64,000 nucleotides of DNA from Streptomyces sp. 2114.4 (GCF_900187385.1 NZ_FYEY01000001.1:4092001-4156000), one strand, 5' to 3'. Shown: positions 26,748-36,252, counted from the stretch's first letter. Made by a program: numbers and translations. Notes: generated by a model from the letters alone, not told the origin.

Positions 26748-27139
26748 ACCCAGGCCCGTGGGGGCACGCCCCGAGGGTTCAGTGTTCCCCAACCTCCTTT
26801 ACTCATAGGGAAGTTGAGCGTTTACGGCGGGGGAAGTCGAGGGGCGTTGTTCTCCTGGATCCGGCACCGGCGGCATCGTGGCCGGCGGTTATCCGCCCTG
26901 ACGCCTGTCAGGAGCGGCCCGGTGGCGTGCCCAAGGCTCCGGGGGTCGGCTGGGCACACGAGACGCCGGCAGGGCCCCTGTCCGCTCAGACGTCGACTGC
27001 GGTTCCGTTTCTCCGGCCGCCGCGCCGCTGAGGCCCTGAACGATCTTGCTGGAACCCTCTCATAGAATCGGAACGAGCGACCCGTTTGAAAAGGCGGGAC
27101 GAGCGCACCGGGTGTCGACGTTTCTCAGGAGGTCCGGCG
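26748..27139. other. Intergenic region before the TetR gene
   Basis: No supported gene. Short frames here lack ribosome binding sites and family features. A promoter for the TetR gene is expected; the AT-richer stretch around 27055-27070 (CTCATAGAATC) is a possible -10 region. Confidence 0.3.
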
Positions 27140-27895
27140 GTGATCCAGAGTGGTGTCACGCGCCCCCGTGCGGATGCGCGGCGCAACAGGGCACTCGTAC
27201 TCCAGGCGGCTCGATTCGCTTTCGAGGAACAGGGGTTGGGCGTACCACTCGGGGAGATCGCGCGCCGTGCGGGCGTCGGCGCGGGCACCGTCTACCGCCA
27301 TTTCCCTTCCAAAGAAGCCCTCTTCAGGGCGACGATCGTGGAGCGGATCGAGCTTTTCACCGACACCGCAAGGGACTTGGCCGAGGCGCCGGACCCTGGT
27401 GCGGTGTTCTTTCGCTTCCTTTCCTCCGTGGTGCGGCTCGCTTCACGGAACAAGGCGTTGTGTGACGCACTGGAAGCCGCCGGCGCGGGCCGTTTCGAAC
27501 CGTCGCCAGGGGTCGGCCAGGGCTTCGACGATGCGCTGGAGGTCCTGCTCGGGAGAGCCCAAGAGGCAGGCGCCGTACGGCGGGACGTCGGCATAGCGGA
27601 TCTCAGGGCCCTGCTGGTGGGCTGTCTTTCCATGGAGCGGGCCCGGGCGGCAACCGGCGCTGAGCCGGGGGAACAGGGCCGGATGACGGCGCTGATGTGC
27701 GATGCACTGCGGCCGCCGCACACCGTAACAGCCGTAACGAAACCTCCGGGGGAGCGCATGAAACGTAACGAAGCGCGGTGTGGGGTGTGCGGCGCGGCGA
27801 TCGCGGCGGCGCGCACGGGTCGGCCCCCGCGCTACTGCGGTGGTGCCTGTCGGCAGAAGGCACACCGGACACGGGGACGCACCCAGCAGGCGTGA
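27140..27895 (+). CDS. TetR-family regulator with C-terminal cysteine-rich motif
   Basis: A 251-residue protein. The TetR helix-turn-helix (about 12-62) shows EIARRAGVGAGTVYRHFPSKEALF. The ligand domain runs to about 195. A basic C-terminal extension has C214-x2-C217 ... C233-x3-C237 followed by RQKAHRTRGR, resembling a small zinc ribbon found in some streptomycete proteins. GTG 27140 is chosen for its AGGAGG site. Regulated genes are unknown. The adjacent GNAT gene is convergent. Confidence 0.88.
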   Translation: MIQSGVTRPRADARRNRALVLQAARFAFEEQGLGVPLGEIARRAGVGAGTVYRHFPSKEALFRATIVERIELFTDTARDLAEAPDPGAVFFRFLSSVVRLASRNKALCDALEAAGAGRFEPSPGVGQGFDDALEVLLGRAQEAGAVRRDVGIADLRALLVGCLSMERARAATGAEPGEQGRMTALMCDALRPPHTVTAVTKPPGERMKRNEARCGVCGAAIAAARTGRPPRYCGGACRQKAHRTRGRTQQA

Positions 27896-27928
27896 TCAGA
27901 TGAGGCCGCGCATCGGCAGCCGCACTGC

Positions 27929-28381
27929 TCAGAGCTGGAGCTTGAAGCCCAGGTGGGAGGCCTCGAAGCCGAGGCGCTCATAGAAGCGGTGGGCGTCGAC
28001 GCGGGTCGCGTCCGAGGTGAGCTGGACCATCTGACAGCCGAGTGTGCGGGATTCCGCGACTGCCCACTCGATGAGCTGGGTGCCGAGGCCGCTGCCGCGC
28101 TCGTCGCTGTGGACCCGTACCCCCTCGATGATCGCGCGGGTGGCGCCGCGCCGGGACAGGCCGGGGATGACCGTGAGCTGAAGCGTGCCGACCGTTCGCC
28201 CCTCGCGGACCGCGACGATCTGGTGCTGCCCCGGGTCGGCAGCCAGTGCCTCGAACGCGGCGCGGTAGGGAGCCAGGTCGTCCGGCGATTCGCGGGCGGC
28301 GCCCAGGGGGTCGTCGGCGAGCATCGCGATGATGGCGGGCAGGTCGGCCTCGGTCGCGCGGCGTATCTCGATATCGCTCAT
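27929..28381 (-). CDS. GNAT-family N-acetyltransferase
   Basis: A 150-residue GNAT protein. The opening IEIRRATEADLPAIIAMLADD, the acetyl-CoA loop RGSGLGTQLIEWAV and the C-terminal DAHRFYERLGFEASHLGFK are all present. The acceptor is unknown. It is convergent with the TetR gene, with 33 bp between stops. Confidence 0.9.
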   Translation of the reverse strand: MSDIEIRRATEADLPAIIAMLADDPLGAARESPDDLAPYRAAFEALAADPGQHQIVAVREGRTVGTLQLTVIPGLSRRGATRAIIEGVRVHSDERGSGLGTQLIEWAVAESRTLGCQMVQLTSDATRVDAHRFYERLGFEASHLGFKLQL

Positions 28382-28512
28382 GGGCGTGACCTTATGCCGT
28401 GCGGTCGAGGGGGCGGGAGGCAGGCAGCCGCGCCCCCTCCAGCCGTCGGCCCGTCAGCCCCGTCAGCCTCGGCCCTCCGGGCTCTGGGCGTCACTCCAGC
28501 GGGCTTTCGGCG

Positions 28513-29043
28513 TCACTCCTGTGGTGCGAGCGTTTCGACGGCGGTGACCAGCGGTGCCAACTCGGGTCGCTGTGCGGCGTCCTGGAGGGCTTCACGAAGT
28601 GCGCCGTCATGGGTGGGCCGGGCCTCCACCAGGAGCGCGAGGCCGTCGGGCGTCACATTGGTGTAGATGCCGCGCCGGTCGTCCGGGCACAGGTAGCGCG
28701 AGAGCAGTCCCCGCTCCTCGAGTCGCGTGACCAGGCGGGTCGTGGCGCTCTGGCTGAGGACGACGGAGTCCGCGACCTGGTGCATCCGCAGATGGCCGCC
28801 GGGGCCGTCGTGCTGCTCGCTGAGCACATTGAGGACCGAGAACTCACGGACGCTGAGGCCGTGCGTCTGCAGGGCGCGCTCGATGTGGGACTCGATGCGG
28901 CTGTGCAGCGCGGAAAGCGCGCACCAGCCCTGCGCCAGTCCAGGGGCCGGGGCCGGCGGGCAGCCGGGATCGGCCGGTGCTGCCGACTGCGGTCTCTCCA
29001 CCGCCTCCTGCTGCTCCTGTATCTCCCGCGTCTGCTGCGTCAT
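28513..29043 (-). CDS. MarR-family transcriptional regulator
   Basis: A 176-residue protein with a Glu/Gln-rich N-terminus (1-35) and a MarR winged helix (about 60-165): LSVREFSVLNVLSE, DSVVLSQSATTRLVTRLEERGLL and the wing DDRRGIYTNVTPDG. The ATG at 29043 has GAGGAG upstream. It is divergent from an MFS exporter 146 bp away, the usual arrangement for a MarR repressor and its target pump. Confidence 0.9.
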   Translation of the reverse strand: MTQQTREIQEQQEAVERPQSAAPADPGCPPAPAPGLAQGWCALSALHSRIESHIERALQTHGLSVREFSVLNVLSEQHDGPGGHLRMHQVADSVVLSQSATTRLVTRLEERGLLSRYLCPDDRRGIYTNVTPDGLALLVEARPTHDGALREALQDAAQRPELAPLVTAVETLAPQE

Positions 29044-29117
29044 CGACGACCTCCTCAAGGGCGCGCCTCATGGGCGCACCACCCCAGGGTAGGGCACTGG
29101 CGAAATATGCGGCGCTT

Positions 29118-29141
29118 GCAATTAACCCGCGTCTGCAATTA
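29118..29141. promoter_or_regulatory. Possible MarR operator in the MarR/MFS divergent promoter
   Basis: Two direct copies of GCAATTA (29118-29124 and 29135-29141) lie in an unusually AT-rich patch between the divergent regulator and transporter genes. CAATTATTG overlaps the second copy. MarR proteins often bind TTGCAA-like repeats, so these are plausible operator half-sites. Confidence 0.4.
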
Positions 29142-29189
29142 TTGTCTACGCTTGTAAGGGATGGACGCAATCATTTGAAGGGATCCGTC

Positions 29190-30410
29190 ATGCCTCTCGC
29201 ACTCCTGGCTCTCGCCATCGGTGCCTTTGGGATCGGAACGACCGAGTTCGCGGTCATGGGCCTGCTGCCCGACATGGCGGCAGGTTTTGGTGTCTCCATT
29301 CCCCTCGCCGGATACGCGACCACGGTCTATGCGCTCGGCGTGGTCATCGGAGCGCCCCTGATGACCGCCGTCGGCACGCGCTTCACCCGTAAGCAAATGC
29401 TGATGCTGCTGATGGGCCTGTTCATCGTGGGCAACCTGCTCACGGCCACCGCGCCCAACTTCGGGATCATGCTCGCCGGGCGGGTCGTGGCCGCGTTCAC
29501 GCACGGAGCGTTCTTCGGCATCGGCGCGCTCGTCGCCGCCGACCTCGTCGCGCCCGAGAAGCGGGCCACCGCCATATCGCTGATGTTCAGCGGCCTGACC
29601 ATCGCCAACGTCGTGGGCGTACCGGCCGGCACCATGCTCAGCCAGCAGTCCGACTGGCGCACCACCTTCTACGCCATCACCGCGCTCGGTGTGCTCGGCC
29701 TGCTGGGCATCGCCAAGCTGGTCCCGGCGCAGGAGGCGAAGGCGGCCTCTCCGCTGGGCAGCGAAATCGCGGTGTTCCGCAACCCGCAGGTCGGTCTCGC
29801 GATGCTGATGACGATCCTGGGCTTCGGCGGTGTCTTCGCGGCCGTCACCTACCTCGCCTCGATGATGACCGAGGTCACCGGCTTCGCGCCGTCCTCCGTG
29901 GTCTGGCTGACGGCCGTCTTCGGCCTCGGCATGGTCGGCGGGAACCTGGTCTCCGGTCGCTTCACCGACCGCGCCATGATGCCGATGCTGTTCGTGTCCA
30001 TGACCGGTCTGGCACTGTCGCTGGCCGCTTTCCACTTCACCGCGCACGACAAGACCGCCGCCATCGTCACCATCGCGCTGATCGGCATCTTCGGCTTCGC
30101 CACCGTTCCGCCGCTGCAGAAGCGGGTGATGGACCAGGCGGCCGCGGCGCCCACCCTCGCCTCGGCCGGCAATATCGCGGCCTTCAACTTCGGCAACGCG
30201 CTGGCCGCCTGGCTCGGCGGGATCGTCATCTCCGCCGGCCTCGGCTACACCGCGCCCAACGGGGTCGGTGCGCTGATGACCGTCGCGGCGCTGGGCGTGG
30301 CGATATGTGCCACCGCGCTGGAGCGGCGTCAGACAGGCCGTGGCTGCGTGGTGGCCGCCGGCGGAGCCGACGCGACCGCCGACGAGCCCGTAGCAGCGGC
30401 GCACGGCTGA
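29190..30410 (+). CDS. MFS transporter, DHA1 family (drug-proton antiporter type)
   Basis: A 406-residue protein with 12 predicted membrane segments. It shows the DHA1 opening GAFGIGTTEFAVMGLLPDMA, the motif A region GAPLMTAVGTRFTRKQ, and motif C-like GVPAGTMLSQQSDWRTTF. It resembles the AraJ/YdhP/chloramphenicol-exporter group. The ATG 29190 follows GAAGGGA. Control by the divergent MarR protein is probable. Substrate unknown. Confidence 0.9.
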   Translation: MPLALLALAIGAFGIGTTEFAVMGLLPDMAAGFGVSIPLAGYATTVYALGVVIGAPLMTAVGTRFTRKQMLMLLMGLFIVGNLLTATAPNFGIMLAGRVVAAFTHGAFFGIGALVAADLVAPEKRATAISLMFSGLTIANVVGVPAGTMLSQQSDWRTTFYAITALGVLGLLGIAKLVPAQEAKAASPLGSEIAVFRNPQVGLAMLMTILGFGGVFAAVTYLASMMTEVTGFAPSSVVWLTAVFGLGMVGGNLVSGRFTDRAMMPMLFVSMTGLALSLAAFHFTAHDKTAAIVTIALIGIFGFATVPPLQKRVMDQAAAAPTLASAGNIAAFNFGNALAAWLGGIVISAGLGYTAPNGVGALMTVAALGVAICATALERRQTGRGCVVAAGGADATADEPVAAAHG

Positions 30411-30539
30411 CAATCCCGCCGTATCGCACCTTCGCATCAACGGCGCACGGCCATCACCGGACCAACGAACCCCCAGCGCCACACACCCTCAGCGCAGCAC
30501 ACATCCCCAGCACCACCACGCACCCAAGGAAGAGTCCTC

Positions 30540-30986
30540 ATGAGCACCACCACCTCTGTTACGCCCACCCCCACCGTCCGTCCGCTCACCACACGCGATG
30601 CCGAGGGCATCATCGACGCTGCCGTTCGTGCCGCCGAAGGCATCGGGGTGCGGGGCAGCGTCAGCGTCCTGGATGCGGGCGGTCATCTGCTCGGCTTCCG
30701 GCGGGACGACGCGGCCGTGCTGATCTCGGGGGAGACCAGCACCCGCAAGGCGTACACGGCACTGCAGTTGGACGCCCCGACCGCTGACCTGGTCGAGCTC
30801 GTACGGCCCGACGGGCTCTTCCACACCCTGCCCACGGCGCTGGACCGGCCGCTGCTCTTCCTCGCGGGCGGTGTGCCGCTCCACCGGGACGGCCGGCTGA
30901 TCGGCGCGCTCGGCTTCGGCGGCGGTGCCCCCGAGCAGGACCACCGGATCGTCACCGAGGCGATAGCGGAGGCCGACCTCGCCTGA
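30540..30986 (+). CDS. GlcG/HbpS-family (DUF336) protein
   Basis: A 148-residue protein of the GlcG/HbpS fold: VSVLDAGGHLLGFRRDDAA near residues 41-60, STRKAYTALQL, and the Gly-rich GALGFGGGAPEQDHRI near the C-terminus. In Streptomyces, HbpS is a haem-binding, redox-sensing partner of the SenS kinase. This copy lacks a signal peptide and has no kinase beside it, so it may be an intracellular member of unknown role. Confidence 0.85.
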   Translation: MSTTTSVTPTPTVRPLTTRDAEGIIDAAVRAAEGIGVRGSVSVLDAGGHLLGFRRDDAAVLISGETSTRKAYTALQLDAPTADLVELVRPDGLFHTLPTALDRPLLFLAGGVPLHRDGRLIGALGFGGGAPEQDHRIVTEAIAEADLA

Positions 30987-31038
30987 CGAGGCTCCTCCTG
31001 TGGCCGGGGCGCGTCTTTCGGTCTCCGTGGGCCTGTGG

Positions 31039-31383
31039 TCAAAGGACCTGACGGACGCCCGCGCCTGTGATGCCGCTCTTTCGTGCCCGGCCGGCGCGCG
31101 CCACGGCCGACTGTGCTTCGCGCCGTCGGCTGCCGCGCCCCCAGGCGGTGCCCACCGACAGCACCAGCCCGCTGACCAGCGAAACCAGCGCAACGGGGAG
31201 GACCAGCCAGTCACCGAAGAGCTTCATGGCCCGGCAGGCGACGCCGGCCATGTCGGGGGAGTCGGTCGTGTAACCGGTGACGTCGAGCGCGAGCAATCCG
31301 AGGGTCAGACCGAGCCAGCTGACGGAAACGGCGATGTGAAGGACGAGGAGGGCCCGGCGGGCGGGTCGGCTGAGCTGCTGCAT
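31039..31383 (-). CDS. Small integral membrane protein
   Basis: A 114-residue protein from the ATG at 31383 (GGAA upstream). It has three hydrophobic segments at about 10-32, 52-77 and a weaker one between, and a basic C-terminus. The histidine in the first helix (LLVLHIAVSVSWLG) resembles DUF2269-type membrane proteins, but this is not secure. Longer upstream frames carry no recognisable sequence. Function unknown. Confidence 0.65.
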   Translation of the reverse strand: MQQLSRPARRALLVLHIAVSVSWLGLTLGLLALDVTGYTTDSPDMAGVACRAMKLFGDWLVLPVALVSLVSGLVLSVGTAWGRGSRRREAQSAVARAGRARKSGITGAGVRQVL

Positions 31384-31623
31384 GGCTTCCACGGTGGCGC
31401 CGCTCGCCCCGCGGTACCTCTGCCGCCGGGAGTATCCGCACGTATGCGGGCTTGAGTACGCCCCGCGACGTACGGCGCCGGACACAACTCGCTCCGGGGC
31501 CCCGATCGTACGGTTCCGGTAATTTCCCGGGCTCGTCGGCCCTGCGGCCGGCCCCGGCCGCAACGCCCTTCCCCCAGACTCTCGCTCTCGTCAGCCGCCC
31601 TCGCGCCTCCTAGGCTCCGGGGC

Positions 31624-32259
31624 ATGAGCAAGCTGCATCTGTTCGACATGGACGGGACTCTGCTGCATGGGTCCGCGGCCGCCGTGGAGATTTCCCGGCA
31701 GCTCGGGCTGGACCGGGAGATCGCCGAGCTGGAACGCGGATTTGTCGCGGGTGAACTGACTCCCTTGCAGTTCGCGCAGCGGGCATGTGACCTCTGGGCC
31801 GCCGAGTTGACCGAACTCACGGTGGCCGCGGCTTTTGACGGCTCACCCTGGCTGACCGGAATCCGGGAAGTCTGGGCGGATATCCGAAGGCGCGGCGAAC
31901 GGTGCGCGGTGATTTCTCTCTCGCCGGGCTTCTTCGTCGAACGGCTGCTGGCCTGGGGCGCCGATACGGCACACGGTTCCCGCTGGCCCGCGTTGCCGAT
32001 CCGCGCGGCGGTGGAGCCGGCCGGCATCCTCTCGCCGGCGGCGAAGGTACGGATTGCCGATGAACTCTGCGTGCAGTACGGGCTGACCCGGGCCGACTGC
32101 GTGGCATACGGCGACTCCATGTCGGACGCCGAACTGTTCGCCGCAGTTCCGCAGTCCGTGGCCGTGAATGCGGATCACCATGTCAGTGGGCTGGCTTCAT
32201 ATGCGTACGCAGGCGGTGATCTGCGGGAGGCATACGAACTGGTGCGTACTGGCCGGTAA
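31624..32259 (+). CDS. HAD-superfamily IB phosphatase (SerB-like)
   Basis: A 211-residue HAD hydrolase. Motif I is FDMDGTLL (D8 nucleophile, D10), motif II lies in CAVISLS, and motif IV is AYGDSMSDAELF. A small helical cap is present between motifs I and II. The layout is that of phosphoserine phosphatase-like subfamily IB; the substrate is unverified. Confidence 0.88.
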   Translation: MSKLHLFDMDGTLLHGSAAAVEISRQLGLDREIAELERGFVAGELTPLQFAQRACDLWAAELTELTVAAAFDGSPWLTGIREVWADIRRRGERCAVISLSPGFFVERLLAWGADTAHGSRWPALPIRAAVEPAGILSPAAKVRIADELCVQYGLTRADCVAYGDSMSDAELFAAVPQSVAVNADHHVSGLASYAYAGGDLREAYELVRTGR

Positions 32260-32710
32260 TTCCGAGCCCCTCCGACGGCTTCGTCCACTGTGTACGCGGA
32301 AAACGCCGTCTGTGGGGAGGATCACTGTTATCGGAAGGGCCGCGTGGAGTGTTCCAAGATCAGGGCTTGTGGTTTCAACTGCTGCCGGTATGGTCGAGTC
32401 CGACTTGGCGGAGGCATGGATTCCAGCGGTGCGCGAAGGGCGAGCTCAAAGCTCGTCAGCCTAGCGGCGAAGCGGCCCTCGACGCCCGGACTTCCGGCTA
32501 TTTGTCCGATGTGGTGAGCGGGGATGGCATGCTGCTGACGCGGCATCTGCTCCGCATTGTCGCAAGGGAGTGAGATATGTCCGCTTTGGAGGGTGTTGCC
32601 GGAGTCGCTTGAGTCGATGAAGAATTCCGGGGCAGGACGGGGGAATTCCGCGCAGTTCCGTTCCACGGAAGTGCGAAGACAACCGAAAGACGTTCGAGGC
32701 GAGGCAGACC
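32260..32710. other. 451-bp gap upstream of the globin-reductase gene
   Basis: No gene can be supported. A 75-codon frame at 32290-32517 has poor streptomycete codon use and no ribosome binding site. The GC content is lower than in flanking genes. It probably contains the promoter and leader of the globin-reductase gene. Confidence 0.35.
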
Positions 32711-34681
32711 ATGGACGCTCCGACCACCACGTCGGCCGATAGTGGCTCTTCCGGCGGGAGCAGTGGCGATTGGGGTTGGTTCACTCCACCGGCGAAGAAG
32801 TCCTCCGGAGAACAGCAGGAACGGCAAAACAGCCAGGACCGGCAGCAGAACCAGGACGCACCGGCAGAACCGGGCGACCGGAGTGAACACCCCGACCACG
32901 GCGACCGCAGAGACCGCCATGAGTGGAACGAGAGAGATGAACGGAACGACCGGGAACAGATACCCAGTCGGCCGGTCAATCCGATCCGGCCGGTAGGCAC
33001 TGCCGCCGCGCGCGAGCGGGAGACGGAGCCGTCGCAGGCACCCTCGCCGCGACACGAAGCGGACCGGCCGTCCGCGGCAGCCGGCTACCCCGAGCAGCCC
33101 TTCCCGGCCGGCTACCTGGAGCAGCCGTTCCCGGCCGCCTATCCCGAGCAGTCCACCGCAGCCCCAGGGACCACCACAGCTCCGGGAAACACTGCGGTTC
33201 CAGGAAGCGGCTCAGTTTCAGGAAACACCGCGCCGGCTCCCGCCCCGCCACGCCGCGAGGCCGAGCCCGCCTGGCGCGGTGAGCCACCCATGGACCGCCA
33301 GTCGGTCCGGGAGCGCGAACCCGCCCGGGGCCGGGAACCCGAGCCCGTACACGAAACGGCGCGCGCCACGGGAGCGCCCGCGGGAGCCCCCACCGGTGGC
33401 GTGCCCGCCGCGGCACCGGCCGCCCAGCACCAGGCCCCCGCCGCTCCCCCTGCCTTCACCCCCACGACGCGACCCGCGGCCCCTGCCCCGGCGCCCTCTC
33501 TCGACGCCCTGCAGGCCTCGGCCTCGTCCGCCACGCCCGCCTCCCCCGACGCGCTGCTCATCCGTCGCACCATGGCGGAAATCGAGCCCGTGGCCGACAA
33601 GGTCACCTCGTACTTCTACGCGCTGCTCTTCGTCCAGTACCCCGATCTGCGGGCGCTGTTCCCCGCGTCGATGGACACCCAGCGCGACCGGCTCTTCAAG
33701 GCGCTGCTCACCGCCGCCCAGCATGTCGACGACGCCGAGGTGCTCACGGCCTACCTGGCGAACCTCGGGCGCGGTCACCGCAAATACGGCACCCAGCCCG
33801 ACCACTACCCGGCCGTCGGCGAATGCCTGCTCAACGCGCTCGCACGCTATGCGACGTCCAGTTGGGGGCCCGAGACGCAGGCCGCGTGGGTACGGGCCTA
33901 CACCGCGATCTCGCAGATCATGATCGATGCAGCGGCCGAGGACGAGGCCGTGGCGCCCGCCTGGTGGCAGGCCGAGGTCGTCTCGCACGAGCTGCGGACG
34001 CCTGATATCGCGGTGGTACTGGTCCGTCCGGACCAGCCCTACCCGTTCCTCGCGGGGCAGTACGCGAGTGTGGAAACCCCCTGGTGGCCACGGGTCTGGC
34101 GGCACTACTCCTTCGCTTGTGCGCCGCGCTCCGACGGCCTGCTCTCCTTCCACGTCAAGGCGGTCCCGGCCGGCTGGGTCTCCAACGCCATGGTCCACCG
34201 CGCCCGCCCCGGCGATGTCATCCGGCTCGGCGCTCCCGGCGGCACGATGACCGTCGACCACAGCAAGCGCAGCGGTCTGCTGTGCGTCGGCGGCGGCACC
34301 GGTATCGCCCCCATCAAGGCGCTGGTCGAGGATGTCGCGGAACACGGCGTCCGGCGCCCCGTCGAGGTCTTCTACGGCGCCCGCAGCGATCACGACCTCT
34401 ACGATCTCGACACCATGCTGCAGCTGGAGCAGACCCATCCGTGGCTCTCCGTGCGCCCGGTCGTCGCCAGCGGACCGGCGGCCCGCGGCGGAACGAGCAG
34501 CGAGAGGGGTCAATTGCCCGATGCGGTCCGGCAATACGGTCCTTTCCGGGAATACGACGCCTATCTTTCCGGGCCGCCAGGGTTGATTCGCAGCGGTGTG
34601 GACGCTTTGGTGGGGGTCGGCATCCCGACCGAGCGCATCCGGCACGACTCCGTGGAAGAGCTGGTCCCGGCGGGAGATTGA
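32711..34681 (+). CDS. Flavohaemoglobin-like globin-reductase with long disordered N-terminus
   Basis: A 656-residue protein. Residues 1-275 are Pro/Ala/Gln/Arg-rich, low complexity and probably disordered, with near-repeats YPEQPFPAGYLEQPFPAAYPEQ. A globin domain (about 278-400) has the proximal histidine in GRGHRKYG (H356). The reductase module follows: FAD-type barrel (about 415-510, WRHYSFACAP) and NAD-binding domain (GGGTGIAP near 527). The globin plus reductase arrangement is that of nitric-oxide dioxygenases, so NO detoxification is the leading guess. The next gene encodes a PPOX-fold flavin protein. Confidence 0.88.
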   Translation: MDAPTTTSADSGSSGGSSGDWGWFTPPAKKSSGEQQERQNSQDRQQNQDAPAEPGDRSEHPDHGDRRDRHEWNERDERNDREQIPSRPVNPIRPVGTAAARERETEPSQAPSPRHEADRPSAAAGYPEQPFPAGYLEQPFPAAYPEQSTAAPGTTTAPGNTAVPGSGSVSGNTAPAPAPPRREAEPAWRGEPPMDRQSVREREPARGREPEPVHETARATGAPAGAPTGGVPAAAPAAQHQAPAAPPAFTPTTRPAAPAPAPSLDALQASASSATPASPDALLIRRTMAEIEPVADKVTSYFYALLFVQYPDLRALFPASMDTQRDRLFKALLTAAQHVDDAEVLTAYLANLGRGHRKYGTQPDHYPAVGECLLNALARYATSSWGPETQAAWVRAYTAISQIMIDAAAEDEAVAPAWWQAEVVSHELRTPDIAVVLVRPDQPYPFLAGQYASVETPWWPRVWRHYSFACAPRSDGLLSFHVKAVPAGWVSNAMVHRARPGDVIRLGAPGGTMTVDHSKRSGLLCVGGGTGIAPIKALVEDVAEHGVRRPVEVFYGARSDHDLYDLDTMLQLEQTHPWLSVRPVVASGPAARGGTSSERGQLPDAVRQYGPFREYDAYLSGPPGLIRSGVDALVGVGIPTERIRHDSVEELVPAGD

Positions 34682-34730
34682 GGTTGTGGCAGCACAGGTC
34701 GAATTCGGTCCGACAGGGGAGGGGTGGGGC

Positions 34731-35687
34731 ATGCCACGGCAAGAGCGCCCCGGGAGCGACGGCGAGCATCTGGTGCAGCAGCGGCTCGGTACGACCAAGC
34801 GGGCCGACCGTTTCTACGGTGAACAGGTCCTGGACCATCTCAATGTCCGTATGCAGGAGTTCGTGGCCCGGCAGGAGATGTTCTTCCTGTCCACGGCTGA
34901 CCGGCACGGCGAGTGCGATGCCACGTTCCGGGCCGGGCCGCCGGGGTTCATCCAGGTGCTCGATGCCCGGACGCTGGCATACCCGGAATACCGTGGCAAC
35001 GGTGTCATGGCGTCCGTCGGCAACATCTCGGAGAACCCGCGCCTGGGAATCTTGATGGTCGACTTCACCCGTGACCGCATCGGTTTGCACGTCAACGGCC
35101 GGGCACGCGTCGTCATGGACGAGGACATGCGGCTGCAGCACCCGGGTCTGCCGGTCGACCCGGTCCCCGGCCGGCGTGCCCAACTGTGGGTGACCGTCGA
35201 GGTCGAAGAGGCGTATATCCACTGCGCCAAGCACATTCCGCATCTGCAGAAGGTCCCGGCGCAGCAGCGCGGAGCGCGAGCCTGGGGCACCGATGACGCC
35301 AAGCGCAAGGGCGGCGACTTCTTCGGCGCGGCGGCGGAGGCAGATCAGCGGCCGCCCTTCCGGCGCGCCGAGCGCGGGCACGAGCACCTTCGGGGCGGAC
35401 TGCACGAGGACACCGATGACGCGGTGTACCAGGCGGCGGCCCCGGTGTACGGAAGCGGACCGGTGTACGGAAGCGATCCGGTGCCCGGGGACGGCGCGCC
35501 TGCTGCCGCACGGGGCGGTCCTGCGTACCCGGGCGCGCCCCGTGATCCGGGCCGGGACGACTTCGTGGAGGAGCTGAACGCGGAGTTCCTCGACCGGGTC
35601 GAGCGGGTGCTCGCCCGCGCCCAGCCCCGTCGGTCCGCGGAGGACGATCCGGAGTTCCGCGGGTGGTTCGACCGGCGCGACGGCTGA
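34731..35687 (+). CDS. Pyridoxamine 5'-phosphate oxidase-family (FMN-binding split barrel) protein
   Basis: A 318-residue protein. The split-barrel flavin domain covers about 30-195, with FFLSTADRHGECDATFRAG, YPEYRGNGVMASVGNI and NPRLGILMVDF. The C-terminal extension (about 215-318) is variable, with YGSGPVYGSDPVPG-type repeats and a charged helix. It is probably an FMN or F420 oxidoreductase of unknown substrate. ATG 34731 has a GGGGAGGGG site; a GTG at 34686 would add 15 residues and is plausible. It follows the globin-reductase directly, likely one operon, hinting at linked redox chemistry. Confidence 0.82.
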   Translation: MPRQERPGSDGEHLVQQRLGTTKRADRFYGEQVLDHLNVRMQEFVARQEMFFLSTADRHGECDATFRAGPPGFIQVLDARTLAYPEYRGNGVMASVGNISENPRLGILMVDFTRDRIGLHVNGRARVVMDEDMRLQHPGLPVDPVPGRRAQLWVTVEVEEAYIHCAKHIPHLQKVPAQQRGARAWGTDDAKRKGGDFFGAAAEADQRPPFRRAERGHEHLRGGLHEDTDDAVYQAAAPVYGSGPVYGSDPVPGDGAPAAARGGPAYPGAPRDPGRDDFVEELNAEFLDRVERVLARAQPRRSAEDDPEFRGWFDRRDG

Positions 35688-35724
35688 GACAGCCCGCCGC
35701 ACGGGCGGGGGTGCGGGATGCCGC

Positions 35725-36204
35725 TCAGCCCAGATCCGGGGCGTGCATCGCCCGCACGCCCTCGATGTTGCCGTCGAGGTAGTGCCGCAGTGACAGCGGC
35801 ACGACCTCGACGGAGGCGATGCCGACACGGGTGAAGGGCACCCGCACGATCTCGTACTCCCCGCAGGGTTCCTCGACCTCGGGGCCGTGCCGGCGGGAGA
35901 CGTCCATCGAGTCGAGCCGGCAGACGAAGAAGTGCTGGACCTTCACGCCGTCCACCCCGCCGTCGCTGAAGTGCTCGACGGTGTCGACGAAGACCGGCAC
36001 CACGTCCTTGATCTTTGCGCCCAGCTCTTCGTCCAGTTCGCGGTGGAGGGCGTCGATGACGGTGGCGTCCTCGGGCTCCACGCCACCGCCCGGAGTGATC
36101 CAGTACGGGGCTCGGCCCGGCTTGGTGCGCTTGATCAGAACCAGGTCCGCGCCGTCGAGCAGAATCGCGCGGGCGGTGCGTTTGACGACTGGCCGTACGT
36201 TCAT
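35725..36204 (-). CDS. NUDIX hydrolase
   Basis: A 159-residue protein with a Nudix box around residues 38-62 (GGGVEPEDATVIDALHRELDEELGA), including the REXXEE metal-binding core as RELDEEL. These enzymes cleave nucleoside diphosphates linked to another moiety. The substrate is unknown. It lies downstream of, and in the same direction as, the LysR gene. Confidence 0.9.
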   Translation of the reverse strand: MNVRPVVKRTARAILLDGADLVLIKRTKPGRAPYWITPGGGVEPEDATVIDALHRELDEELGAKIKDVVPVFVDTVEHFSDGGVDGVKVQHFFVCRLDSMDVSRRHGPEVEEPCGEYEIVRVPFTRVGIASVEVVPLSLRHYLDGNIEGVRAMHAPDLG

Positions 36205-36252
36205 AGGGGACAGATGCCGCAGTCACGGCCCGGTGAAACCCACGCCCCTCGG

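Noticed and set aside
32290..32517. A 75-codon cysteine-containing frame upstream of the globin gene
   Set aside because: No ribosome binding site, poor codon use and no similarity to a known family; probably non-coding leader.
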